Below are positions 12,710 through 24,779 of a stretch of DNA of 64,000 nucleotides, piece by piece. The position numbers and the translations under genes are program-made. Origin of the DNA: Bisporella sp. PMI_857 (Eukaryota; Ascomycota; Leotiomycetes; Helotiales; Helotiaceae); contig JAJSPD010000003.1 of NCBI GenBank assembly GCA_021307315.1, positions 1 through 64,000 on the forward strand, given 5' to 3'. The notes beneath the pieces are model-generated. The model was not told the origin of the DNA, made no database searches, and worked only from the letters and a program-made list of their open reading frames with translations. The stretch's first letter is position 1; each line of letters starts with the position of its first letter.

Positions 12710-15700
12710 GTTCTGTGATATAACCAGGATATATTTGACTACCTAGCAATGGTACTTCGATCGTGTAGCAACCTTTCATAAGTAGGAACGCTGAGCGATG
12801 TGAGCGGCAATAAGGTTAGCACCCAACATTCCTAAACATTGGCGGCCCATACTAGCAAGAGGGGAAGAAAGGTAGAGCCGGATGTGGAGCCAACCTTTAC
12901 AGGTGATCTTATCGAGTCGATGTCTGCATCTTCGCAACAACCTCTTGACTAATTAATGAAATGCTGCTGGACTCTATCTTTCACGGAAAGAAAGTAAGAA
13001 CCTATCTTTGCTATTTCCTATTCCTATACTTTAAAGGACTTGTTTAAAGAAGTGGGGAGCACCTTCTGGAATAGTATAACATGCGGACATACGAACCTAA
13101 ATAAGAGAAACCAACGTCAGAATAAATACATAATGTATTCCGTGTCCGATTAGATATGGAAACGGCATTTCCTTTGCCTGGATTTATGGGAGCATCAATC
13201 TTTGCAGAGATATAGATCATTATTTGATGGCCGGCGACTGTTTCTGGATTAGTGTCGTTTTTGGTACTCTAGTTAGCGGGGACATCTGTAGGGCTAACTA
13301 ACTGAACGACCGAAACCACCACTCTTCTCGCCTTGAGCATCATTCGCATTCATTTGAGTTGCCAAAGGATCTTTTGCCTTCAAGTAACAGCGGCGTATTG
13401 ATGTTATCTATTGTTGAATGCATGTTCTGCCGAGCTGAAAAGAAACATTCCGCTGAATGCGCGACACAGCGCTCCCTCAGATTAAGTCTGGCTATCCGAT
13501 TGTCTGACTGTTATAATGTGCTGAACGACCCTGGGCGGTGCAGCGCTTATGATAATCGCAGAATGACAGTCTCTGATATCGGCGGATCGCAGTGCCTTGT
13601 TGTCCTTGAAGGCAATTCTAGCCCGAAATGCCCAAATTGATGCCCTTGGGCAATAACATGGTAGCTTGCACTTCCCAACGCATCCTTGATCGAGGTTGGC
13701 ACCACAGTGACCGTAACAGACACAGAAGGCGCTTCCAGCATCATGAGGTAGAAGTTAGGGGAACCTTCAAAGGACAAAGACAAAGGTGCCAGTCGACCTA
13801 TGGAGGAATTCCCTGATGTCGAACCCGATAACAACAAAACACCAAACACATTTCATCGTGTCCACGATCGAAGAGGTAGCTTAATCGACTAATTGCATCC
13901 TTACTCAGGTTGCACAATGAGCTACGACGGCTTCTCGAGATATTTCTTTCATCAAGAAATTCCGGACAAGTGCCATAACGAAGCGAGCACAACATGGTAT
14001 GGGCTGCGTGCTTCAGATACATAAACACACGCTCTGGTGACACAAGCCTGGGAAAACAAGAGGGCTTGGATAATGTTACATTCCAAGCCCATAACGGGGT
14101 AGTACCGCAGGGGTCAGCTGTGGAATCTAAATGGACCACCAGCCTGGAAAGGGGCTGCTTAGGTGGAACGTGAATAGGAATGCCTTCTGTAGATCCTGGG
14201 GACTCGCCGATGCCACGAGAGTGCCAAAGCATGAGAGTTGGAGTCTTTCATACCAGCCCATAGCGGGACCAGTCACAGGTGCAGTTGATGCTTGCGAGAC
14301 AAGCTATGCAGCCCTAGTGTGTAACCTCTAGTGTTATTGGTTCACACGGTCCCACCCAGACCTCTGCGCTCTTCATCTATCATCCGATATAGGTCCTGTG
14401 TCTTGTCGATTATTGCCTTCTTGTGTACGTCGAAAACAGCTGTCTTTATCTGCTCTAGGTGATGCGCATGCATTATCTCGCTAGTGGCTGAGGACCCACG
14501 AATGAAGTAACCGCACGTGTCTGCACATATGTTGCATTCGCAACTGAGTTCACATCATAAAAGCGCAAATTCGGTCGTCGTTCCTCTGCTTCATCGCCTG
14601 TCATTAAACTTGGACAGACTACAGCCAGAAATTCAAGAGGACGAACCTTTACAGAACAATGACGGGCTCTTCTGCTTCTGAGCCAACTTCCAAGACAGGT
14701 CACCAGCCCACCTACGAGCAAGACCTTACGAAGGAGTTCAAACGAGACGATAGCTTTTATAGAGGAAAATACGGCATTAAGAAGGGCGGCGATAGTAGCG
14801 GCGGCGATCCCGTACGCCCCCAAGGTCGAAGCTCCAAGACAAAATCGGTGAGATCTGAAATATACTTATGTGATGTTCTTTACACCAATCGACTGAGACT
14901 TTACTGTAGAATTCAAAATGCGTCATCTCATAAGAGAGTTTTTGAGAAGCTTATCCCAAATGGCCGACGATCTGTCTGCGGGGCATGGCCGCTGAATTCA
15001 TGCAGGAGACGGCAGCAGTTTGTGTGAAGGATGTGATTTTTCTTTGACTAAGCGGAGTCGTGTAGGCAAGTGAGAGATGAGCACAAGCATGGGCAATATG
15101 TGAAGCAGGTTACCATCAAGATGCATTGTCCAAATCTCTCTGAGGCGAAATATCCAATGAGTTCAAGCAAAAAACCTTACTCTTGCGAAAATCATGAACG
15201 CTCAAGAACCTCGTGGTATCCCAAACTTTACTTGTCCTTAACAGTGTCTGGTATCTTTAGCTCTCGGTCAACAGGAAATTTCTCAGTCTCTTTTGCTGCA
15301 AGACTAATTCAAATTGTACAAGACCAGAATATTAGATACCGGTGATGCCTTGCATATAGAAAGCCTAAAAGGACATCCCAGTGAGACCATCAGAGCTGTG
15401 CAGCGGCCTGGTTATAGCTACCATACACGCGGCACCAACAAGTGCTGCTCCGGACAGATTTTGCCGCTATTTATACTGCAAAGGCCCTGCGCCAACGTTG
15501 TGTCATCAGACAATGGAAGTGTGTCTGATCGACAATGCGCAGCTAACCAACAGTACCATAAACCACAAGAAGAGAAGGCACTCAAAGACACCTCATACGC
15601 ATGTCACAGCACGGAAATTAGCTGCTAGCTGAACGCACAAACAGACTTAGCATTGTCTTCATGATCCGACCTGCCTCTCTTCTTTAGATGCTTGCAGCCA

Positions 15701-16671
15701 GCTATAATAACTATCATCGGTTGTCTTAAGATCCCAATGTGGAAGGACGAATAGTGGTGTGCGGCCTTCTGAAAAGCCTCATAGTGGCAGATACTCATAT
15801 ACTGCTCGTAAGGGTGGAAGCCAGGCACCTATTACTTGATTTCTGATGGCGATAGCAGCAAGATCTTAGTCTTTAGTAGCATTATTGTACCTAGGAAAGA
15901 TGAATATCATGCACGAAATCGCATTCAACTTTGAATAGTCAGAATCTACATACCAAATCATTCGATATCTGAATTTGAAAGCGCTATGGCAAGCTTCAAG
16001 AGGTTAGAATATGCCCAAAGTTCAAAAACCAGAAGCTTACCGTGCTAGAGCCTCCAGATTCCAACCTCTATTGCCAAGAAGCACAAAAAATTGGGGCGAC
16101 TAAGATCGTACGCCTAAAGCCATGAAAGTGAGATGTACAACTCCTCTCACTCGTCATACTAGGATATATCAAAAGGAACGAGCGAGGCGATGAAGCCATT
16201 GTAACGAGGAATTAAAGAAGAGAAGCGAAGGAAGGCACTTTCATGTTTCAGAATAGATCGCAAGTAGCACAAATGTATTCATATCGAAGAGTCCTCGACC
16301 CAGAGCCGGAATGTAGGGTGTCAGGGCAACGAAGAAATAAACTACGTTGCCCATCGAGGCGACTGCAATGGTTCCTACATCCTTACCGCGACGCAATCGG
16401 TTGGTGGTTAGATAACGTCTTTCAGAATTGAGGATATTATATTTTCTGATGCCTGCGAAAGCTCGTCATTCAGATTGATAGATCCCTCACGAGACTTTGT
16501 TATGTGCATTTGCTAAACATTGTAAACTTTTTATGTGATATCCCTACCAAGACCAAGGCAAGCGCTAAGTCTAATAATTAATAACCAAAAATACAAAACT
16601 TGTACAAGTCCCAAACTTTTATTTTATTTTTTTGATCGTCGCTTTTTTGCATACACGCCTCCTCGTTCTAA
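12710..16671. other. Long gene-poor stretch
   Basis: About 4 kb without a gene I can support. A weak J-domain-like remnant (CYNVLNDPGRCSAYD) is encoded around 13500-13560 on the plus strand, with no HPD motif in frame. A short frame at 14659-14850 encodes a polar segment (YEQDLTKEFKRDDSFYRGKY) of unknown meaning. An open frame at 13798-14232 (minus) has no recognisable features. The rest is non-coding as far as I can see. Confidence 0.4.
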
Positions 16672-17850
16672 TCAGGCTGTCTTGCTTTTTTTCAACTCTG
16701 GCTTCGGTGACATTTTTGTCGTCTTGTCGGCAGTTTTGCTCGCAGTTATATCTTTCATATTGTCGGAAGCCTTCTCCGTCTTCTTCTCAGGTTCTGTCTG
16801 TGTTCCGGCATCCGCCGTCTTTGATTTCTTCAACGCTGGAAGGTCAACCACAAAAGCGGCCGCTTTCTCGGCGTAGTTTTTGTTATTTCCATATGTGAAG
16901 TGCTGCGGCGTCAATCCAAGCTTCATCAGATCCTTTAGCTTGAAAAGCCCCGCTCCCTCCGGAGATAATGGATTTACGCAGCTGAGAGCCTTGCCGATTG
17001 TCATTGACTTTGCGAATTCGCACATCGTTTTTGCCAGCTGTCCAGGGAAACCTTTTACCAAACTAGCTGCGGCTGCTGCTTGCTGCGCTCCTTCTGCGAT
17101 AGATGGGAGATCGTTGAAAGCCTCAATGAGATCGCTGGGTCCGGTGGGGAACTTGAAGTCCGTGGGCAGTTCTGCGCAGAGGAGATCTGGTAGAGACCCT
17201 TTCACGCAGGGAGAGAAAAATTCTGTCTTCCCATCAATATATTTAGGTAGGGGAGTTTTCTCCCAGACGTGATTAGGATCTCCGAATGTGACAAAGCCAG
17301 CGATTTGTTTTTCTGTAGTCTTTGATATCTGCGCCAGAGCTTTGTGGGCGACTAAAGCTCCTTGACTGTGTAACGATTAGTTTGGGGAGAGGCAGATGGT
17401 AAGTAGGGAGTTATACCTCCAGCCCGAGACCACTATATGCGAATCTTTGCATTTGGCAGCATACGCATCAACCATTTTCGCCATAGACTCAGCTCCATCA
17501 TTGCTCCCTCCTTGGAGCAGGTAACCTGGAAGATCAGCCAAATATTTTTTCTCGTCAACACCTTGAAAGGCGGCATCTTTGACTTTGGCTTTGATTGGAC
17601 TAAAGAATTGCGGTCCGACCCACACCCCAAGGTTCCTTTCTCATGTTAGCTTAGAACATTTTAGGTGATGCGGAACTTACCCCGAATCGAAGGTTCCTTT
17701 TGCGAATATGACAGCAAGCGATTTGCACGGTGCCTTTCCAGCTATAATTTCGACCCAGTCATTGGCAGTGTTGCTGACACCCATTCGTGCCTCGAGCACA
17801 GGTGCGGCAGCCACAATACTACCAAATAGCAGAGGTAGAACAGTCCTCAT
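16672..17850 (-). CDS. Secreted cutinase with Lys/Thr-rich C-terminal tail
   Basis: Three exons (17681-17850, 17417-17635, 16672-17365) give 360 residues, with GT-AG borders. Residues 1-20 (MRTVLPLLFGSIVAAAPVLEA) are a signal peptide. Cutinases are secreted alpha/beta-hydrolases that cut ester bonds of plant cutin or related polyesters. The nucleophile elbow is GWSQG, created by the second splice junction. FGDPNHVW follows, then the catalytic Asp in SLPDLLC and His in LTPQHFTYG, with family cysteines. After the catalytic domain come about 55 residues rich in Lys, Thr and Glu (TQTEPEKKTEKASD), bounded by two copies of LKKSKTA. Typical cutinases near 200-230 residues lack such a tail. The nearest complete regulator, at 26.3 kb, resembles cutinase transcription factors, but a regulatory link is only a guess. 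Confidence 0.9.
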
Positions 17851-19455
17851 AATTAATGATATTGAACTTGAGGCGTTGAAATATATTGAAATGTGATGTT
17901 CTTTTTGTGAACAGGTTCTTGATAAAAAAAGGTAAAGATCATTTTTGAGCTTTTGTATTGTATAAGGCATAGCCAAATGCTAAAGAAATCGAAGTTATTT
18001 CCAACAATCTCGCATCTTAAATCCTCATAGGAGCCTCCTCACATGCTTGAGGCAAAGCCGACCATCCTCACGACAGTAAGTTGACCTGATCCCTGGCCTC
18101 TTAGCTGGCCTGCATGGTGTTGGCCACTGCTTCGTACGGGCCATCATACGCAGCCATTTATGTCGGTGCACTCACCAAAGAGTTCTATGGCAGTTACCAG
18201 ACGAACTAAAGAGGATGTAATTCTATGAATGCTATAAATTTGACCTTGTTCAAAGAATGAGCAACGGAGGTATGTAAGGAGCATGCGCTTCCGCCCAAAG
18301 TACCGAATGTCCTCTGTATAACCTTAGATCTTGTATTTCAACTTGAGGTAAGTTCTGGCAGGTTACTGGATGGACAACAAACATTGCTGGGTTGAGATAG
18401 CAGGGAAGGCAATCCAGGATCACCACAACCTGGAAATGAACTCCATGAGCCACCATTTGTCAGGTGTGTTGGCTCTCGAAATAGTGAGAAGCTTGTTTCA
18501 ACAAAATTTTGATAGAAGGGATGAAGGCGATGCTGGGGAAAGAGGTCCAAAATTCAAGATTAGACAAGGCTCAATGATGTGGCGCTTATCATCCTTCGGA
18601 GGCGCAGCACCAAAACCACAGTAGGATCCGCATTAACAACCATTGTGACATGACGAATATGCCTCTTAAAGACTAGCGGTAGTCTATGCCTCAAGGAGCT
18701 CTCGAGGTTGGTGCCAGAAAGCTCGTGGTACTGAGTAAATGGTTGGGGTCCCCATCCAGATTGAATCACGCGTCATACTGTGGATCCAAACCTTCGCGTC
18801 TGACACAAAACATCTGTTTGAGCCTGTACCATATGCTTTCATTAGTCTCCACCACTGCCGATTACTCTTTGATAGAAGGGTACCTCGATAACAAATACTC
18901 ATGAAGGATGAGGCTACTTATCCCCTAGGCTCTAAGGAATCCAATATTCGCTTTGCACGGAGAACAACCCTAAGCAATGACGTGTCTCACTCAGACTCTC
19001 ACACTTGCCAGTCAATTATTTGTGTGAAGACACAATCTTATTCTCAGGAAATGGCCCTTGCCTTTCATCACATTAACTACCTCGAGTCTGTGAATCGAGC
19101 TTATTCCTACGATGGAGATATTTACTTGAACAGGGCCGTGTCTGGTTTTATAGCATTTTCGCTGAAATATATGGGCCACATGCTGGCAGGTTTGTACTTT
19201 CGAGAGTGTCTGCAATTACGAGAATAACGTGTATTGCGAGTTCATTTAACGGTACCAAATATATGGGACTGCTCAAAAAGATTATAAACTTTCTTTTGGA
19301 GATTTTGATGCTAGAGTTATCAGGGAAGCCTGCCGTTCTATCTTTCAGTCATCAGTCCTCCAGCACTCAATAGTTTGAGATGCTTGGATCTTATACTACA
19401 AATCCCTCTACAAGCTTCGAAATGATTGGTATTAATTTGATACCTTACAGACTCC
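17851..19455. other. Intergenic, no gene recognised
   Basis: Contains the cutinase promoter region at its left end and short open frames on both strands (for example 18684-18902 minus) that resemble no family I know. No complete gene is supported. Confidence 0.45.
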
Positions 19456-21396
19456 TCAAATCTTGCCTCTTCTCAAGAATGAGTTCGGTATATCTACATA
19501 CTTAGCCCTCAAATACTCGCAAAGGTTCTTCCCAAGACCATCGTATGTGCTCGTTGCATTGTAGCTGCGATCCAAATGATCATGTAAGAGGAAGTGGACT
19601 GCCTTGACTCCTGGGATCTCAAATCTTTCAATTAACTTCCCATTGTATTCTGGTCCCAGCAACTGAATCAGCTTGTCTATTGTCAATAATGATCGCAACC
19701 AATCCCACTCATCCTCTTCGCGAACAAAGAAGCCAATATTAGCATCGGAGGCCTTGTCTCCTGATCGGCCTAGGACTCTCCAGCCCATAGGCCCTCGAGT
19801 TGTTGGCCCGAACTTTTCTAGGGCGATGGGATCCTTAGTCTCATAAGACCATTGTCGATCTTTATACTCGACCATGCTTGGGGAAGGTGGAATATTTATG
19901 CTCTGTCCATTCCACAAAAGCTTTACCTCTTGTTTGATCTCCTTTTGAGGTATCAGGGCTGCCCAGTATTCAAAGAACTCTTTCCCTGCTGATTGTCGCA
20001 GATCATTCTCAATGGTAGCACCAGGACACGACTGTAGGAAGTTTTCCAGACACCAGCGATTAAAACCAGGTACTTCCATTGTGTCTTTCACTACCAGCGA
20101 TCGATCCTTTGTCTGTGCAAATACTCGGAAGTTAACCGTTGCTACATCTTGATTGCGAGGATCTTCCGGGGAATATCCGTTCAGAGTGAACTTCAGACAT
20201 GAGAATCGTTCAACATTCTTCCCCATTGAGTTCCGTACTTGCCGTTCAGTCCACTCCGCTTTCTGCTCCAGGTCAAGGCCCACAAAGAGAAAATGGAACT
20301 CGGCTTGGTAACCACCAGATGCGGTGATGCCGACTTTTGTCGTGGTTGGCGGTGGCTTCCCTTTCACACCTGTCACTAATACTCTGTCCTTCCCTTCCTG
20401 GACCATCTTGATATCCTCAATAACAGCTACCACATCGGATCCATAGTACTGCGGTCCTTGGATCTCATATAGCAATTGAGATGTAACACTACCAACAGAG
20501 ACTTCCCCACCTGTTCCTGGCTCCTTAATAATTGCACAGCTACCGTCCTGGAAAATCTCAGCAATTGGGAAGCCAACGTTCTCACACCCGTCGAAAAGGT
20601 CCTTGAATCCGGAGTAGTAGCCGCCGCAGACATACGATGAGCACTCAATCAGATGACCGGCAATTAATGCTCCGGCAACTTGGTCGAAATCCTTCTCTCT
20701 GTCCCATCCATAATGCCAAATAGCTGCTCCAATAGTTGGCGCAGCATCAGCAACACGTCCACAAATGACGATATTGGCACCTTGACGGAAGGCCTCTGCT
20801 ATTCCAGCTCCGCCAAGATAACACCTATAGCATTGTAAGCTTCAAGATAACTCTAGAGAACAAACATTACCTTACTGCGCAGCGAGGGGTTCAAATCCCC
20901 AGTTTTTGAGGTCGCCTCCAAAACATATATTTTCAAGTTTCTCTCCTTGCTTCAAGAGCTTATTCACAACATCCAATACCTCATCACCTTGGATCCAGGC
21001 AACTTTCAGCTTTTCGGTCAACCCTTGTTCTTTGATAGCTTTCTCAACCTCATTGGCTAACATCTCAGTATCGCTGGATCCGGCGTTCACTGCAAGCTTG
21101 ATGTTCTTCTGGGCAAGCAGAGGCAAGGCAGGAATTAGATTGGCCATAAAAGACGGCTCGTACAACCCAGGTCTCTCCACCGTGTCCCCTTGCGCGAGAA
21201 TTGCTGCTTTTGCTGCTCCATGCCATGACATGGTACACTCGCTCATCCAGTCGCCCACAATCACATCTACCTCGCATTGTGCGAGAGAGTGAATGGCTCG
21301 CTGTCTGTCAGTGAAACCACCTGATGCACCAGCAATGCGGATCGGCTTCTTCGTGGTACCATTGACGCGCTCATTGTTATGTCCGTTAGTTGCCAT
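19456..21396 (-). CDS. AtuA-like DUF1446 protein
   Basis: Two exons (20876-21396 and 19456-20824), with donor GTAAGG and a 51-bp intron, give 629 residues. The N-terminal DUF1446 domain begins IRIAGASGGFTDR and includes VDVIVGDWMSE, LAVNAGSSD, CYLGGAGIAEAF and ANIVICGRVADAA. The C-terminal AtuA-like domain has VLGRSGDKASDANIGFF and HFLLHDHLDRSY. In Pseudomonas, AtuA belongs to the acyclic terpene (citronellol/geraniol) utilisation gene set. Its reaction is not well defined, and fungal homologues are mostly uncharacterised. ATG 21396 (MATNGHNN) starts the domain with a short polar leader. The esterase gene lies 485 bp away on the same strand and an acyl-CoA dehydrogenase lies beyond it, matching the Atu-type theme. 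A CGG-N10-CCG sequence sits upstream at 21636-21651. Confidence 0.9.
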
Positions 21397-21880
21397 TGTG
21401 TCATTCGTTTTCAAGTTAAGTACTAATGCACTGTTCCGACTTTTCGTTGCATATACATCTATTCTGGAAACTTGTATCAGCAGAACTATGCTTCTGTCAT
21501 ATCTTATTGTCCGCTTCTGTACTACCCCTTCCCTACATACGACATCGCGAGGTTGCAAAACCCTGTGAGAATACCCCTAATGGGCCCCATTGGGGAGCAC
21601 ATTCTGCTTGCAGGCAAAGCTTTCTCCACCAGTTTCGGATAACAAGAACCGCAAACCGGGACGACTCAATTTGCGGAGGTGGATTTTAGTGGCCCGAATC
21701 CATGGTCACTGACTACCCCGCCACGAGTCAGTCCAAGAGCCTGACAACTACACTACGAGTCAAGCTTTGTACTCAACAACGAGAACACTCATCGCAATAC
21801 TCATTGAAGGAATTCGACCCTTCGTTATAGCTTGTATTTTTATTTATTTTTCGCTTTAATTATGATCGTATCGTTATATA
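21397..21880. promoter_or_regulatory. Upstream region of the DUF1446 gene
   Basis: A 484-bp gap between two minus-strand genes holds the DUF1446 promoter and the esterase terminator. It contains CGG-N10-CCG at 21636-21651, a spacing known for some Zn2Cys6 regulators. Such a match is expected by chance several times in a window this size, so it is only a candidate. A D-arm-like sequence near 21730 does not extend into a tRNA. Confidence 0.25.
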
Positions 21881-22995
21881 CTATAAGAGAATAAATTCAA
21901 AACCGTGCGCCAATTTGCTATGGAAATCCGAAATGGCTTCAGATAGATGCTTAGAAGGAAAGGACCAATGGAAGTGAGGGTATCCTGTATACTCATCTGA
22001 TTTATTTGGTACACTGTAGAGATTGTCAGTGAAATATCTTGGTAAAGTGGCAATACATACCCTGTTTCGTCTAGAGCTGCTTTGAATAATTTTCCATCAT
22101 CTCTTAATGTATCTTGTCCAGCCCAGGTGATATAAGTCTTGGGAAGTTCTTCAATTTTCGTGTGTAGAAGTGGTGAGATATATGGATCTTTTCCATCTCC
22201 ACCATACGCGTCTGCTTCTATGTTAGATCTTGTGTTTTCAGACTCAATATTAAGCTCACCAGCAAATGCCTTCATTGCTGCTGGAGTATCGATGGTGTGC
22301 TCGGCATGTTCCTCGTAAGAAGTGTACTTGGATTTCAAGTGCTCTGGAACCGAATCTCGAGCCACCGTTACGGGAACCAGGGACACAACTCCTTTGAGTG
22401 TGCTTCCTTGGCCGGCATCAATAATCTTCAGCGCAGTTGCCAGGGCCAGGTGACCACCAGCAGAAGTTCCAAACGTAATGGCTTTATTTGGTGTGGTATT
22501 CAGTGATATGGCGTTATCTAACGCCCACCTATATGCCGCAACACAGTCATCGAAACCGGCCGGATATGGGTTTTGAGGCGCAAGTCTGTATTCTGTCGAT
22601 ACAATAACTATGCCCACATCTTTAGCCACCCGTCGCAGAAACCCATCCTCTCCATCTAGATCTCCTAAAGCCCACCCGCCACTGTGATAGAAGACACAAA
22701 CTGGTTTGCCGCCCACATAGTTGGTAGGAGTATATATGCGAACTTTAAGCTCCGGTGTAATCTGTCTATCCTCGGTCTTGACTGATGGATCTGGCGTTGG
22801 GAACGTGAGATGCTTGACTAGGACTGCGCCTATAGCAGCATATTGTTGACCAACTTTCTCTATTGGGCCATGGAGCATGGGCCGCATGCCAATCTCCTTT
22901 TCAAACTGCTAGAAAGTTAGGTTTGAGCATTACTTGACCGGAAATACGATACTGACCGCCAACCACGCTGGTGCGAAGCCTTCCGTATCTGTCAT
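21881..22995 (-). CDS. Alpha/beta-hydrolase fold-3 esterase (HSL family)
   Basis: Three exons (22957-22995, 22061-22908, 21881-22013) give 339 residues. Hormone-sensitive-lipase-type esterases hydrolyse small acyl esters and some lactones. The oxyanion motif appears as HSGGWALGD (family HGGG), the nucleophile elbow as GTSAGGHLAL and the Asp region as TYITWAGQDTLRDDG. The last exon supplies EYTGYPHFHWSFP, whose His is the expected catalytic base. That exon is easily missed because the frame stays open into the preceding intron. No signal peptide, so probably cytosolic. The start is divergent from the acyl-CoA dehydrogenase gene across a 365-bp shared promoter region, suggesting co-regulation. 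Within the block it could open the ester or lactone made by the Baeyer-Villiger enzyme (inference). Confidence 0.88.
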
Positions 22996-23360
22996 CTCGA
23001 AAACTCTCGCATTTTAAGATTTAAAAAAAAGACCTCATCGCAAAGTACATATCAATTCCTCCGTAAAAGCCGTTATGGCGGGGTGTACTCACGTGTTTTG
23101 CGGGGACGGGTAAGGGTTTCCCGCGTACAGAAAGTCCCCTGGAGCATTCATATCGACGAATTAAAGGGCCTCGGTAGCTCCTTAAACATTGATTCGTCTC
23201 TGAACAATAGCTAAAGCCGTGATCTCGGCTTAGAATGTTTTGAGCTTTAAATATACCGACAGCTCATTTTCTTATAACATTCTGGTCTGTATTTGGTATT
23301 CAAATTGTTCGCTCCAGTTCAAATATTCATACACCTTCCTTAATACCTTCTCCGGTTACC
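22996..23360. promoter_or_regulatory. Divergent promoter, esterase / acyl-CoA dehydrogenase
   Basis: The 365-bp gap separates the start codons of two oppositely oriented metabolic genes. It contains CGGGTAAGGGTTTCCCG at 23107-23123, which is CGG-N11-CCG, the spacing of Gal4-type Zn2Cys6 dimers. Two Zn2Cys6 genes lie within 21 kb. The match is real, but one site of this form in 365 bp has a chance probability of roughly one in ten. Confidence 0.3.
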
Positions 23361-24779
23361 ATGTCTAATCTTGAAGGTCCGGCTTTTGCCCATATTCCAC
23401 CATGGGTGAAGTCAAAGCTTCGGCCAGTTGCGGTTGAGAAGATTCAGAAAGTTTATGATTTTGTTGAGACAGAATGTATTCCCGCGGAACCCATCATGAA
23501 AGCACAGATTGCAGAAGTTGGAAAGAGGTGGACCACACAGCCATTGATGCATGAATTGAGAGAAAAGGCAAAGGCTTTGGGGTTGTTTAATTTGTTCTTA
23601 CCAAATCATTTTAAAGAGAGTCCTGGTCTTACGAATCTGGAGTATTCATGCTGCGCAGAGCTCATGGGACGTGTGTATTGGGCTCAACAGGTCGGTTCTC
23701 GGCCTAAGACTCATTCTGAATTTTGAGATTGACAGCATATAGACAATGAACTGTCACGCCCCAGAAACAGGAAACATCGAACTTCTAGCCAAATACTGCA
23801 CACCCCAGCAAAAAAAGAAGTGGCTTCAGCCTCTGTTAGATGGCAAAGCATCATCCGCCTACTCAATGACTGAACCGAACGTTGCCTCCTCAGATGCTAC
23901 GCAAATTGGTTGTCGCATCACCAGGGAAGGTAATGAATATGTCATTAACGGACGCAAGCTCTACGGAAACTGCATCTGGAATTCAGAGAGCAAATTCTTC
24001 ATCCTCATGGGCTGTTCTGACCCCGGAAATCCCAATAAATGGGCACGTCATTCCACTGTCATCGTACCTACCAACACCCCGGTATCACCCAAGTGCGGAA
24101 CCTGTCGATTATGGGCTATGACCATGCACCTGAAGGTCATGGGGAGTATATTTACAAGGATGTAAGAATTCCGGTTGAGAACATCATCCTTGGTGAAGGT
24201 CGTGCTTTCGAGATTGCGCAGGGGCGATTAGGGCCAGGACGCATCCATCATTGCATGCGACTTATCGGCCAATGCGAGCGTGCATATGAGCTCGCGCTCA
24301 TTCGCTGCATTGACACGCGTAAAACACCGCGCGGGAAACGCATCGGCAATTTCGACTCTAATATCGAGCGCATAGCACAGATGCGTCTGGAGATCGACCA
24401 GGCCCGCCTCGTCGTCCTCAACGCCGCCGACACCATGGATCTGCACGGTAACAAGGCGGGCCGGTACGCCATTGCGCAGAGCAAGATCTTGGTACCCATG
24501 ATGGCGACGCGGATTATTGATGAGTGTATGCAGCTTTATGGTGGCCAAGGGTTGACGCAGCACACACCGCTGCCGGAGATGTGGACGTATGCACGGTTCG
24601 TGAGGATTGCGGATGGGCCGGACTCGGCGCATAGGCATCAGGTGGGACGGGATCAGCTGAAGTTGGCGCCGGGGTTGGTGGAGAGAAGTAGGGAATATCA
24701 GAGGAGGTATAAGAAGTTGGCGGAGGAGAAGGGGGCCGAATATGTTGTTTTCCACGGGGTTGGGTATGATGATATCTAG
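23361..24779 (+). CDS. Acyl-CoA dehydrogenase (ACAD10/11-like), one-base frameshift
   Basis: Exon 1 (23361-23690) and the next exon from 23743 encode a cytosolic or organellar flavoprotein of about 430 residues that would introduce a 2,3-double bond into acyl-CoA. The N-terminal helical part (WVKSKLRPVAVEKIQ), the AYSMTEPNVASSDAT block of the FAD-binding middle domain and the C-terminal domain (GPGRIHHCMRLIGQCERA; MQLYGGQGLTQHTPLPEMW; RIADGPDSAHRHQVGR) are all well preserved. The frame changes inside a run of four C at 24077-24080. Before it the frame reads IVPTNTP; after it the next frame continues GITQV and then GYDHAPEGHGEYIY. One extra C would restore continuity, and no intron explains it. 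This is either a sequencing error in a homopolymer or a very recent knock-out, since nothing else in the gene looks decayed. Confidence 0.85.

Noticed and set aside
13359..13640. J-domain-like remnant (CYNVLNDPGRCSAYD)
   Set aside because: Only one short block resembles a J domain, no HPD motif in frame and no surrounding gene structure.
13798..14232. 144-codon open frame on the minus strand
   Set aside because: No recognisable domain, no introns or neighbours supporting it, and composition typical of chance frames.
18338..18902. Cluster of minus-strand frames suggesting a degraded enzyme
   Set aside because: Fragments such as SVPRAFWHQPRELLEA are suggestive, but I could not assign a family or join them convincingly.
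21720..21770. tRNA D-arm-like sequence (minus strand TAGTGTAGTTGTCAGGC)
   Set aside because: No matching acceptor stem and no T-arm at the right distance, so not called as a tRNA.
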